From contig NZER01000450.1 of the NCBI GenBank assembly GCA_002690445.1, positions 1 through 7,380 on the forward strand: 7,380 bases of DNA, given 5' to 3'. The notes below the pieces were generated by a model. That model did no database searches. It was not told the origin of the DNA and worked only from the letters and a program-made list of their open reading frames with translations. The stretch comes from Candidatus Pacearchaeota archaeon. Lineage in GTDB: Archaea; Nanoarchaeota; Nanoarchaeia; Pacearchaeales; GW2011-AR1. Position numbers and translations under genes: made by a program. Below, in pieces: positions 1 through 6,537 of the stretch; within the stretch, counting starts at the first letter, position 1, and each line of letters starts with the position of its first letter.

Positions 1-2
1 CA

Positions 3-440
3 AAGGCTATGAATTTAGCCCAGATAGCGATGGATACGGCTGCGGCTGTTATGAATATATGGAAGGGAGTTCCAAAGGTTGATTTTGGGGCTTCTACTGT
101 TGCTTTAACTGCTATTGCGATTGCTACGGGTGCTATGCAAGCCGGAATTGTAGCAGGTCAATCAATGCCTAAATTCGCACAAGGCGGCATGATAGGTGGC
201 AGGCGGCACTCTGCCGGCGGTACTATGATAAACGCTGAAGCGGGTGAATTTGTTATGAGCCGTAGTGCTGTAGAGAGCGTTGGCATAGAAAACCTGAACC
301 GGATGAATGAAGGCGGTGGTGGTAGTGCTGTAACTGTAAATGTATCAGGCAATGTATTATCGCAGGATTTCGTAGAAGGCGAACTTGCTGAAAACATCAA
401 AGAAGCTATTAGAAGGGGAACTGATTTTGGTATTTCTTAA
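3..440 (+). CDS. Phage tail tape measure protein, C-terminal end (5' partial)
   Basis: This is the C-terminal ~145 residues of a tape measure protein, the long scaffold that sets tail length and sits in the tail tube lumen. The frame is open to the left edge with no stop, and the ATG at 9 has no ribosome binding site, so the gene almost certainly begins outside the window. Visible features are an Ala/Ile-rich hydrophobic stretch (roughly residues 30-55 of the visible part), then a Gly-rich segment with AQGGMIGGRRHSAGG, the signature EAGEFVMSRSAVESVG and NLNRMNEGGGG. These patterns recur at the C-terminal ends of siphophage tape measure proteins (family knowledge from memory). The stop TAA is at 438-440. 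The next gene starts inside this one or just after it, as expected for the tape measure followed by tail-tip genes. I am confident of the class; total length and any N-terminal domains cannot be seen. Confidence 0.88.
   Translation, partial: KAMNLAQIAMDTAAAVMNIWKGVPKVDFGASTVALTAIAIATGAMQAGIVAGQSMPKFAQGGMIGGRRHSAGGTMINAEAGEFVMSRSAVESVGIENLNRMNEGGGGSAVTVNVSGNVLSQDFVEGELAENIKEAIRRGTDFGIS
413..418 (+). promoter_or_regulatory. Candidate ribosome binding site for the TTG start at 427
   Basis: AAGGGG lies 8 nt before the TTG at 427, inside the end of the tape measure gene. It is the best conventional pairing of a Shine-Dalgarno-like site with a usable start for the small Cys-cluster protein. The competing AGGAGG at 472-477 has no canonical in-frame start after it. 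This is inference from spacing alone. Confidence 0.35.
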
Positions 441-795
441 ATTCTTACTAAAAATAAACATCTTTATTGGCAGGAGGATAGCTTTTTTAATTGCTAAATA
501 TGAAGCCGAAGATGAGGTTCAGGAAGTAGTTAAAACCCAGAAGTTCGATCTCCGGGGTATGAGCGATCGCCTGAAAAATGTAATGCTTCACGATCAGGAA
601 GTTATTGATAAACGATGGGATATATGTAAAGGGTGCGAATTTTTAAATGATAATAAATGCGAAAAGTGCGGATGTTACATGAAGGTTAAAACCAGGGTAG
701 CAACAGCAAGATGTCCCGTTGGAAAATGGGAAAAGGAATATGAATTTATTAAAGGCAAGAAAGTAAATGGCACTCAGGCTACCCCCGAACTTTAA
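427..795 (+). CDS. Small phage protein with a Cys-cluster (probable zinc-binding) motif
   Basis: With a TTG start at 427 the product has 122 residues. The C-terminal half has six cysteines spaced C67-x2-C70-x7-C78-x2-C81-x-C83-x12-C96, followed by PVGKW. This matches, from memory, a family of small uncharacterised phage proteins with a CxxC...CxxCGC...CP.xKW pattern, probably binding zinc; its role in the virion or in assembly is unknown. Residues 3-23 are hydrophobic with a few Lys/Arg, then an acidic helix-like stretch. The start is unsure. The frame is open from 385, and TTG 427 has AAGGGG (413-418) 8 nt upstream, giving a 14-nt overlap with the tape measure gene. A stronger AGGAGG lies at 472-477, but only ATT 490 follows at a usable distance. 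The first in-frame ATG (559) would still keep all cysteines. The 3' end overlaps the next gene by 29 nt. Confidence 0.7.
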   Translation: MVFLKFLLKINIFIGRRIAFLIAKYEAEDEVQEVVKTQKFDLRGMSDRLKNVMLHDQEVIDKRWDICKGCEFLNDNKCEKCGCYMKVKTRVATARCPVGKWEKEYEFIKGKKVNGTQATPEL

Positions 796-3700
796 TAAAG
801 ATATACAGGGCAGGGATACTGCCCTTATTCCTGTAGTATTTATTGGAAATGCTGCACCTCCTAATACAGAGGGAGGGTGGGTTGATTGGCTTAATGGCGT
901 TGCACCTATTGTAATATCAACAAATGCAGGAGTTTTTCCTACAGGATTTCAACAGGCAAAACCGCTTCTATTAAATATTCCCTCACTAAAAGAATCCATA
1001 GATATTGAAAAGCGGAACTATAAAATATCTTCTGTAAATATAGATATATCCAATTTCCCTTATGAGGGTAAGCGGTTTAGTGAACTTGTCGGTGATTCTT
1101 CCCTAATTAATACAGAATGTAGGATACAATGGGCATCTCCATCTTCTTATGGACTAAACCAAACAGATTTTAGTAATCCAGGTGGTGATTTAGATATGTT
1201 CTTTGCCTACATAGGCAGTATCCGCAGATATGAACACGATGATGAAAAAGTAAGGCTGGTTGTTGAAGATAGAAGCCAGGCATCGCTTCATAGGGATTTG
1301 CCGATTGCTAATTTAGGTACAGGTGATGATGTTCCTGATAAATACAAGAACAAACCAATTCCAATGGTATATGGTCATGTAGATAGAAGTCCGTGTATGT
1401 TTAAGGTCGAAACATTGCCAAATGTTCCTGAATATTCTGCATTAAAAAATATTATTGCAGATTCTACAGCTATTACCTTTGAAGAAGAACAGGCTTCATT
1501 ATTAAATCATGGTAGTTTAGAGATATATGGGGCATTGTTTGTTGGAGATTCTTCGCTTGGATATGCTCCCTGTGCGAGAACTTTTCATTATAATCTCACT
1601 ACGGAGCTATATGACCATGTTTTTCCCTATATAGGTGAGGACAATCAAAATTATTCTTATGATAATGCAAATGCCACGATTATCTTAAATGATGATGCTG
1701 ATAATGATGTAAAAATAGGGTTATTTAGAGGAATTATACCAAGAGTTCCGGTGGATGTGAAAATTAATTCAACCGCAGCAGACGGACAACCTCATTCTGA
1801 GGGAAGTTCTAATGGATTTATTGCAATAAAAAATGCTGATGGTACTCAATATACAGCCGGGGGCAATGATACAACTAATGATAATTGGCTTGAAGGTGAT
1901 ATTACAACCAATACCCCTGAAGCCATAAGAAGAATAATAAATGATGATATAAATGAAGGCTGCCATTTGAAGGGAACGGTTCTTGGCAGCTCGACGGGGC
2001 TTGGTGGAAATGAATATTTGGCTGCAAAAATTGAACTTGCTCCATCTGCTTGTGGTTTTGATTCCGATCAATATTTTATTGGAGCGTTTTTTCATCACCA
2101 TGAGTATGATATCCCACCATATAATACCGGAATCCAATGGGAAAATATAGCAGTTAAGGTTTGGAGCGGTGAATATGTTATGCCTGAAACTGAAATTGCC
2201 AATAATGGGGCAACATGGTTTAGCAATACAAGCCTTGGCGGCAATAACCAGGAGAATCCTTTTAATTTAAAATTAGAGGGTTCAATATCCGGCAATCCTT
2301 CTACTATGGTAGATTTTAACATAGGTGCGCCCAAGTACACATTTGGTGATGCAGATGCAGCAGATGCCCAAGTCCATATAGATATATGGTCTGCAAATAT
2401 ATTCCATGTAACCTATATTGATAAATTGGTAGATAGAAATTTCTATGCCAATGTAAATGGCAGACAATCAGCTACTCCACAAGCACCTGAAATAATTAAA
2501 GATATATTAGTAAGTGAACTTGGTCAATTAGAAGCTGATATAGATGTGCCAACTGATTACGATACTTGGAAATATGCCTTCACAGTAGATAAAAAGATAA
2601 ATTCCAAGAAGTTAATTGAGGGAATAGCCTCTGCCTCGCCTTATATGGCAAGATTTGATAATATGGGTGAATTTAAATTTGATTTTATTAAAGAAACCTA
2701 TAGTCCTTCTGATGTAACTGCTCCTAATTCGACAATACTTGAAGCAGACTGTATTGACTACTCGTTTTCACGCACTAAAATTGAAGATGTTAAAACAAAA
2801 GTAGAGTTTAAATATAACTGGGATTACGCAAGGAAGGAATTTGCCAGTAGCATTACGGTAGATGTAGATGATTATTATAATTATAAATATGAATATTATG
2901 TATTGCCAGACGATCATAGCGAAAGCACATTGATAATAGATGATGATAGAGGCAAGTACATAAGAGATGATGCGGAGGGGGTGGGAGGTACTGCCGAGGC
3001 GTTTGCCAGATGGATGCTTATGTGGAGCATAAACCAGCATCTTATAATGAAGGTGAAACTGCCTCTAAAATACATGAATTTGGAAATCGGGGATATTATT
3101 CGGTTCGATAAAGTCCTGGGAGATGTTAAGCCCTATGGCATCGATTATACCGATGGACTCAAACTACCACCAACCTCAGCAGTTGATGATGAGGGGCAGC
3201 ATATATTCCCATATTTTATGGTAACATCAACCAACAAAACATTAGAATATTGTGAAATTTCTGCTATTCAGATGCACTATTTAGGCGTAGAAGTGCTGGG
3301 ATGTATGGAAGAAGGACATTGTCAATATAACCCTTTTGCTTCAAGCCAACCTGAAGGTGCTTGTGCTTCAGGTGGAAATTTAGAAGAAGATGGCAGGGAT
3401 TGTGCTGGTGTATGTGGTGGTAATGCAGTTGAAGATTGTTGTGGCATTTGTAATGGAGCATCTGAGTGCTACGGAAATACAGATGATATAACTTATTGTG
3501 GGGCTTGTGGTGAAAATCTTATAGCAGATGAATGCGGTGTTTGCGAAGGTGATGGCATACCTGAAGGAAAATGTGACTGTGAAGGCAATGTATTAGGTTG
3601 TGATAATGTGTGTGGAAGTGGTTTAGTAATTGATGATTGTGGTGATTGTGACGGTGGTAATTCCGGTTGTGTTCATTGTAGTGATGAACTGGCTTTAAAC

Positions 3701-4795
3701 TTTGATGCTTCATATACAGGTATAGAAAATGCTTGTCTATATCCTATTACAGATACGGAGCATTGTTTTAAAACCTATGTTGAGTATGATGGAGGCAATC
3801 TCCCTGCAAGCAATTATATTTGTAATACATTGCCCCAATATTGTATAGCCCCGGGGGGGACTATTGTTAACGATGGTGAAGGAATATGGAATATGTCCAG
3901 CGGTTCTGGTATGAGTTTTCATTTCCAAGTGTTAGCAGATATACAACAATATTGTATTGATAACCCGGATTTTTGTACCCAATATGCACAAGGGGATTCA
4001 TACGAAACAGGGGGATTACCCTATCCACGAAAGCTGTCTGATGATGGTTGTGCATCTGATGCTCCCATTATTGATATTTCATCTTACGATTTTATTTATT
4101 ATTTCGATTCCTCTTCTATATATTCCCCTAATTTTCCTGGTTCGCCAGGAGGTGTCTATAGATATATTAATGGAATCGTAAATGGCTATGAATATGATAT
4201 TTACTCTGGTATAGCTTCTGAAACAGCCTTCGCTGAATTTAAAATACACTTTAATGGTGTACCGTTACTTCCAGAATTTTCTGTAAAAGTAGAGCTATGG
4301 AGGCATGGAGGTGGTGGCGGAGGTGAAAATCTGCTAATGGCAGAGCGTGAATATTTGGATGTGCAATATACAGAACCAAGCCCAGGAACCGCAGAAGTTA
4401 TACTTGGACAATCAGATGGGGATATTTTAAGCGTATTTGATAATATCATACTTGGACAAAACGATGTGTTTTTTATTCATGTTGAAGTCTATTATGGCAC
4501 TTCTATATCAGGAAACCCAAATAAAACTGACACAAGATACTTTGGTTTTATAGCCCAGGATTGCCCACAGCCCGGCGATATGGATGGTGATGGTTTGATT
4601 TGCTGGCATGACTACGCTATATTATTTCTGGGCTGTGTTGCTGTCCCTCAATATTGTGATGATTTAATGTTTAATTGTGCGGGATATTTCTCTGGACTAA
4701 ATTTTGTTTCATGGACAACTGAAGCTATTCTATTTTCAAACTACCTTGCCGAATATGGAGAGGATGATGGTTGCCCTCCCATGCCTGAATTTTAA
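767..4795 (+). CDS. Large phage tail-tip/hub protein with Cys-rich repeat module and dockerin-like C-terminus
   Basis: This 1342-residue virion protein probably sits at the tail tip and takes part in host recognition. The start MALRLPPNF... is followed by DIQGRDTALIPVVFIG, which fits the N-terminus of large marine-phage tail proteins as I remember them. Residues ~147-210 (YIGSIRRYEHDD, then PIPMVYGHVDRSP), ~573-595 (PEIIKDILVSELG) and ~747-781 (ARWMLMW...LEIGDIIRFD) resemble elements of J-like tail hub proteins. Residues 846-990 are a Cys-rich module with 22 cysteines: DCxGxCxG repeats between two degenerate GCxDPxAxNYxP-type motifs. Residues ~991-1263 are an unassigned beta-rich segment with six consecutive glycines. 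Residues 1264-1342 are dockerin-like, with the Ca-loop DMDGDGLICWHD at 1271-1282. The C-terminal third resembles secreted host proteins more than a tail protein. The reading frame is continuous, so the fusion looks real. The gene overlaps the upstream gene by 29 nt and the downstream one by 1 nt. Confidence 0.8.
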   Translation: MALRLPPNFNKDIQGRDTALIPVVFIGNAAPPNTEGGWVDWLNGVAPIVISTNAGVFPTGFQQAKPLLLNIPSLKESIDIEKRNYKISSVNIDISNFPYEGKRFSELVGDSSLINTECRIQWASPSSYGLNQTDFSNPGGDLDMFFAYIGSIRRYEHDDEKVRLVVEDRSQASLHRDLPIANLGTGDDVPDKYKNKPIPMVYGHVDRSPCMFKVETLPNVPEYSALKNIIADSTAITFEEEQASLLNHGSLEIYGALFVGDSSLGYAPCARTFHYNLTTELYDHVFPYIGEDNQNYSYDNANATIILNDDADNDVKIGLFRGIIPRVPVDVKINSTAADGQPHSEGSSNGFIAIKNADGTQYTAGGNDTTNDNWLEGDITTNTPEAIRRIINDDINEGCHLKGTVLGSSTGLGGNEYLAAKIELAPSACGFDSDQYFIGAFFHHHEYDIPPYNTGIQWENIAVKVWSGEYVMPETEIANNGATWFSNTSLGGNNQENPFNLKLEGSISGNPSTMVDFNIGAPKYTFGDADAADAQVHIDIWSANIFHVTYIDKLVDRNFYANVNGRQSATPQAPEIIKDILVSELGQLEADIDVPTDYDTWKYAFTVDKKINSKKLIEGIASASPYMARFDNMGEFKFDFIKETYSPSDVTAPNSTILEADCIDYSFSRTKIEDVKTKVEFKYNWDYARKEFASSITVDVDDYYNYKYEYYVLPDDHSESTLIIDDDRGKYIRDDAEGVGGTAEAFARWMLMWSINQHLIMKVKLPLKYMNLEIGDIIRFDKVLGDVKPYGIDYTDGLKLPPTSAVDDEGQHIFPYFMVTSTNKTLEYCEISAIQMHYLGVEVLGCMEEGHCQYNPFASSQPEGACASGGNLEEDGRDCAGVCGGNAVEDCCGICNGASECYGNTDDITYCGACGENLIADECGVCEGDGIPEGKCDCEGNVLGCDNVCGSGLVIDDCGDCDGGNSGCVHCSDELALNFDASYTGIENACLYPITDTEHCFKTYVEYDGGNLPASNYICNTLPQYCIAPGGTIVNDGEGIWNMSSGSGMSFHFQVLADIQQYCIDNPDFCTQYAQGDSYETGGLPYPRKLSDDGCASDAPIIDISSYDFIYYFDSSSIYSPNFPGSPGGVYRYINGIVNGYEYDIYSGIASETAFAEFKIHFNGVPLLPEFSVKVELWRHGGGGGGENLLMAEREYLDVQYTEPSPGTAEVILGQSDGDILSVFDNIILGQNDVFFIHVEVYYGTSISGNPNKTDTRYFGFIAQDCPQPGDMDGDGLICWHDYAILFLGCVAVPQYCDDLMFNCAGYFSGLNFVSWTTEAILFSNYLAEYGEDDGCPPMPEF
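3299..3736 (+). repeat. Cys-rich degenerate protein repeats (DCxGxCxG type) within the tail-tip gene
   Basis: The region encodes residues 845-990 of the tail-tip protein. Degenerate units carry DCAGVCGG, DCCGICNG, YCGACGE, ECGVCEG, CDNVCGS and DCGDCDG, with short spacers such as GDGIPEGK and CDCEGNVLG. They are bracketed by two copies of another Cys motif: C846...YNPFA...C866, and C968...ALNFDASY...C990, which corresponds to the common GCTDPxAxNYxPxA...SCxY pattern. Both motifs are known from large secreted or surface proteins of marine bacteria. The repetition is also visible in the DNA as recurring tgtggtg/gattgt words, but copies have diverged, so this is not a recent tandem duplication. 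Disulfide bonding or metal binding is a likely structural role. Confidence 0.82.
4556..4792 (+). other. Dockerin-like / EF-hand segment at the C-terminus of the tail-tip protein
   Basis: The segment encodes residues 1264-1342. DMDGDGLICWHD at 1271-1282 has acidic residues at loop positions 1, 3, 5 and 12 and Gly at 6, which is a canonical calcium-binding loop followed by the hydrophobic helix YAILFLGC. About 30 residues later a second, degenerate half follows (FNCAGYFSGLNFVSW then TEAILFSNYL), giving the two-repeat layout of dockerin type I domains. The second loop has lost the acidic ligands. Pairing with a cohesin is not implied: many non-cellulosomal marine proteins carry such C-terminal repeats. 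Calcium binding by the first loop is a sound inference. Confidence 0.6.
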
Positions 4796-5442
4796 TGGCT
4801 AAATTATATTACGGCAATGGAAAGTGTAGCATAGAGGGTTCTGGAATAGTGATTGTTGCAATTAGATATAGGGGGGCAATACTTATAGATGATAAAACCC
4901 CTAATGGGTTTGCTATAGCAGCACAAGGCAATGGGATTATCGTATTCCCTATTAAACCGGAGCCGGGTGAATTAAGTGAATTATTTGAATATACCGGAGA
5001 ATTTAAAATAACATCCCTGAAAACTAATGGAACTGCAACAATCCACAGGGTTATGGATTATACGGAACTTCTTGCCGGGGATACCGAGAGCATGACTATT
5101 AATACCGAAGATTTGAAAGTAACACATAAAACCGATGGTAAGGTTGCTAAAACAAAATTAAAACAGCCTTATTTGAAAGATTTACATACATCCGGTGGCT
5201 CTGTATTTTGTTTTGAAAATGGCGATAAATATGAGGGATATTATCATATAAGCCTTGAAGATAATTCTGTTATGACCGGAGGCGATAGGGATGATGAATC
5301 ACAGCTTTTATATATTAAACAAACAGATGGGAATATTATTTCTACCTATAATCCTACACATATCCCTCCTGGGAATAGAATTAGAAAAAAGGAGGACAGG
5401 AAGAAAAGAAAGATGAAGCCCAATATTAGAAGGAGAAGATAA
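4795..5442 (+). CDS. Probable phage virion/tail-associated protein, function unknown
   Basis: The product has 215 residues. The ATG shares its A with the upstream TAA stop (TAATG, 4793-4797), so translation is likely coupled to the tail-tip gene. The N-terminal ~75 residues (YYGNGKCSIEG, IRYRGAI, PNGFAIAAQGNGIIVFPI) read as short beta strands. Residues 127-175 contain DLHTSGGSVFCFENG, then GYYHI (148-152) and MTGG (160-163); a similar TxGGxF...GxYHxH...MxG pattern recurs, from memory, in uncharacterised proteins of phage tail operons. The last ~22 residues are extremely basic, with many Lys/Arg and RRRR at the end. No enzyme motif, signal peptide or membrane segment is seen. Its place between two tail genes supports a minor structural role, but the exact function is not recognised. 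An A_AAA_AAG heptamer near its 3' end is listed separately. Confidence 0.68.
   Translation: MAKLYYGNGKCSIEGSGIVIVAIRYRGAILIDDKTPNGFAIAAQGNGIIVFPIKPEPGELSELFEYTGEFKITSLKTNGTATIHRVMDYTELLAGDTESMTINTEDLKVTHKTDGKVAKTKLKQPYLKDLHTSGGSVFCFENGDKYEGYYHISLEDNSVMTGGDRDDESQLLYIKQTDGNIISTYNPTHIPPGNRIRKKEDRKKRKMKPNIRRRR
5385..5391 (+). other. In-frame A_AAA_AAG slippery heptamer (possible -1 frameshift site)
   Basis: The zero-frame codons are AGA AAA AAG, which places a dnaX-type A_AAA_AAG heptamer exactly in phase. A slip to -1 would replace the 16-residue basic end (EDRKKRK...RRRR) with 12 residues, GGQEEKKDEAQY, ending at TAG 5427-5429. The tail charge would be very different. GGAGG follows immediately at 5391-5395, but the known stimulator in dnaX is a Shine-Dalgarno-like element upstream of the heptamer, which I do not see, and I see no clear downstream stem-loop. 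A Lys-rich AT-rich stretch can give this heptamer by chance. Confidence 0.25.
5429..5435 (+). promoter_or_regulatory. Ribosome binding site (GAAGGAG) for the gene at 5443
   Basis: GAAGGAG lies 7 nt before the ATG at 5443, at the very end of the upstream coding sequence, whose TAA (5440-5442) touches the ATG. It fixes the start of the 358-residue protein and is among the clearest Shine-Dalgarno sites in the window. Confidence 0.8.
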
Positions 5443-6519
5443 ATGCCATATAATTTAGTTGGAACGCCCCGATTCTATATAGACGGGCTAACTTGGCTTC
5501 GCTCACTTGGATTGGCAGAACCTTTCGGTAGTCCCGATGTGTTTAATCTTAATCCATCTAACCAAACTACGATAGCAACTACGAATGGTACGCATCAGGC
5601 ATGGAAGATTATGATAGATGCACCATTAGAAATTAATTATTTTATGTTATTAGGGCATAATTTCGCAGGATATCATAATGGTGATATATTGGCATCATCA
5701 CCTCAAGGTGAACATGGTAATGTAGGTAGTCTTTGGGATGATTTTGATCAAAGCCTTGGTATTAATTTTCAAAAAGATGGAGGTAATGCAATATTTACAA
5801 CCTATAATGGTTATACGATAGGTGGGATTACTAAAAGGAAAATTTATCCAGGACAAGTACATTATGGCTACTATCAAAATACTGCTCCTGCGACATTTAG
5901 CCCCTCTAAACTTTCTTGTTTTTGTCTTGGCAATTACTACGACCTCCCGCACTCGCCGGATTTAAACCTCACCATGTCCCGTGAATACGATGGGATTAAA
6001 ACGATACAGACAAAAGGGGGGGCAAGTTTGAGCAATGCTTATTATACAAAACCCCCGTCCTGGGGCGATCAGGGGGCCTGGGAATTACAAAATGATACTG
6101 GCACTTATGGTGTTGGGAATGCTAAAAAATTATCAAAGAGCGGCAGAAGAACTTGGGATTTATCATTTTCTTACCTTGATGATGGTGATATATTCGGCTC
6201 TAATCAGGAACTATCTATGCTGGCACAAGAAGGTTATTATCATCCAGGTTCAGGAACCTTTGGAATGACTGATGGTGATTGGGAAGCTTCTGATATTTAC
6301 ACCCAGGGTGCGTTCAACTATAATCTTCTAACCGATAATAATTTCTATTCGCAGGTCATTCACAAGACTAACGGGGGGCAATTACCATTCGTGTTCCAAC
6401 CCAACAAGGATGACGGCACTACCTTCGCTATATGTAAATTTGATATGAAGAGCTTTAAGTTTGAGCAGGTTGCTAACGGTGTTTATAATATGAAGCTGAA
6501 AATTAGAGAGGTTTGGTAG
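5443..6519 (+). CDS. Probable phage tail/virion structural protein, function unknown
   Basis: The product has 358 residues. The start is well supported by GAAGGAG 7 nt upstream and by the abutting stop of the previous gene. The N-terminus GTPRFYIDGLTWLRSLG, the stretch DAPLEINYFMLLGHNFAG (~59-76) and the C-terminal block with LPFVFQPNKDD and KLKIREVW are features I associate with uncharacterised structural proteins encoded next to tail-tip genes in marine siphophages. The composition is rich in Gly, Asn, Tyr and Asp, suggesting a beta-rich fold. No catalytic motif, coiled coil or membrane segment is apparent. It is the last gene of the plus-strand tail operon here, and its final 17 nt overlap the convergent NinB-like gene. 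A distal tail, receptor-binding or decoration role is possible; I cannot choose between them from sequence alone. Confidence 0.68.
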   Translation: MPYNLVGTPRFYIDGLTWLRSLGLAEPFGSPDVFNLNPSNQTTIATTNGTHQAWKIMIDAPLEINYFMLLGHNFAGYHNGDILASSPQGEHGNVGSLWDDFDQSLGINFQKDGGNAIFTTYNGYTIGGITKRKIYPGQVHYGYYQNTAPATFSPSKLSCFCLGNYYDLPHSPDLNLTMSREYDGIKTIQTKGGASLSNAYYTKPPSWGDQGAWELQNDTGTYGVGNAKKLSKSGRRTWDLSFSYLDDGDIFGSNQELSMLAQEGYYHPGSGTFGMTDGDWEASDIYTQGAFNYNLLTDNNFYSQVIHKTNGGQLPFVFQPNKDDGTTFAICKFDMKSFKFEQVANGVYNMKLKIREVW

Positions 6520-6537
6520 AATGATATTTAATTTTCA
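6497..6537. repeat. Inverted repeat at the convergent gene junction
   Basis: TGAAAATTA (6497-6505) and its exact reverse complement TAATTTTCA (6529-6537) flank a 23-nt spacer. Allowing one G:T wobble the arms extend to 11 bp with a 19-nt loop. It covers both stop codons (TAG 6517-6519 on plus; TAA 6505-6503 on minus). The stem is AT-rich and no T-run follows on either strand, so it is not a standard intrinsic terminator. It could be a weak bidirectional transcript end, or chance in AT-rich DNA. Confidence 0.35.

Noticed and set aside
563..570. GCGATCGC, the HIP1 palindrome of cyanobacteria
   Set aside because: I noticed only this one copy; a HIP1-rich genome would show several in 7 kb, and nothing else here suggests a cyanobacterial host.
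1769..2137. 122-codon open frame on the minus strand inside the tail-tip gene
   Set aside because: It lies antisense to a well-supported coding frame, has no ribosome binding site I can see, and its translation lacks any recognisable motif. Other minus-strand frames between 2095 and 4449 fail for the same reasons.
3519..3713. His-rich 64-residue minus-strand frame
   Set aside because: The His/Asn/Cys content is simply the antisense reading of the repeated GAT/TGT/GGT codons of the Cys-rich repeats; it is a shadow, not a metal-binding peptide gene.
3851..3860. Run of seven G after CCCC as a phase-variation or frameshift tract
   Set aside because: The frame continues correctly through it (Ala-Pro-Gly-Gly-Thr) and a 7-base run is short for phase variation. 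It is at most a place to check for sequencing error.
767..4795. Two separate genes joined by error near residue 846
   Set aside because: The frame is continuous, there is no plausible ribosome binding site and start near 3300, and the next gene follows the stop with a coupled TAATG. A chimeric assembly cannot be excluded without reads, but the sequence gives no sign of one.
6497..6537. Intrinsic transcription terminator
   Set aside because: The stem is AT-rich, the loop is long and no T-run follows on either strand; reported only as an inverted repeat.
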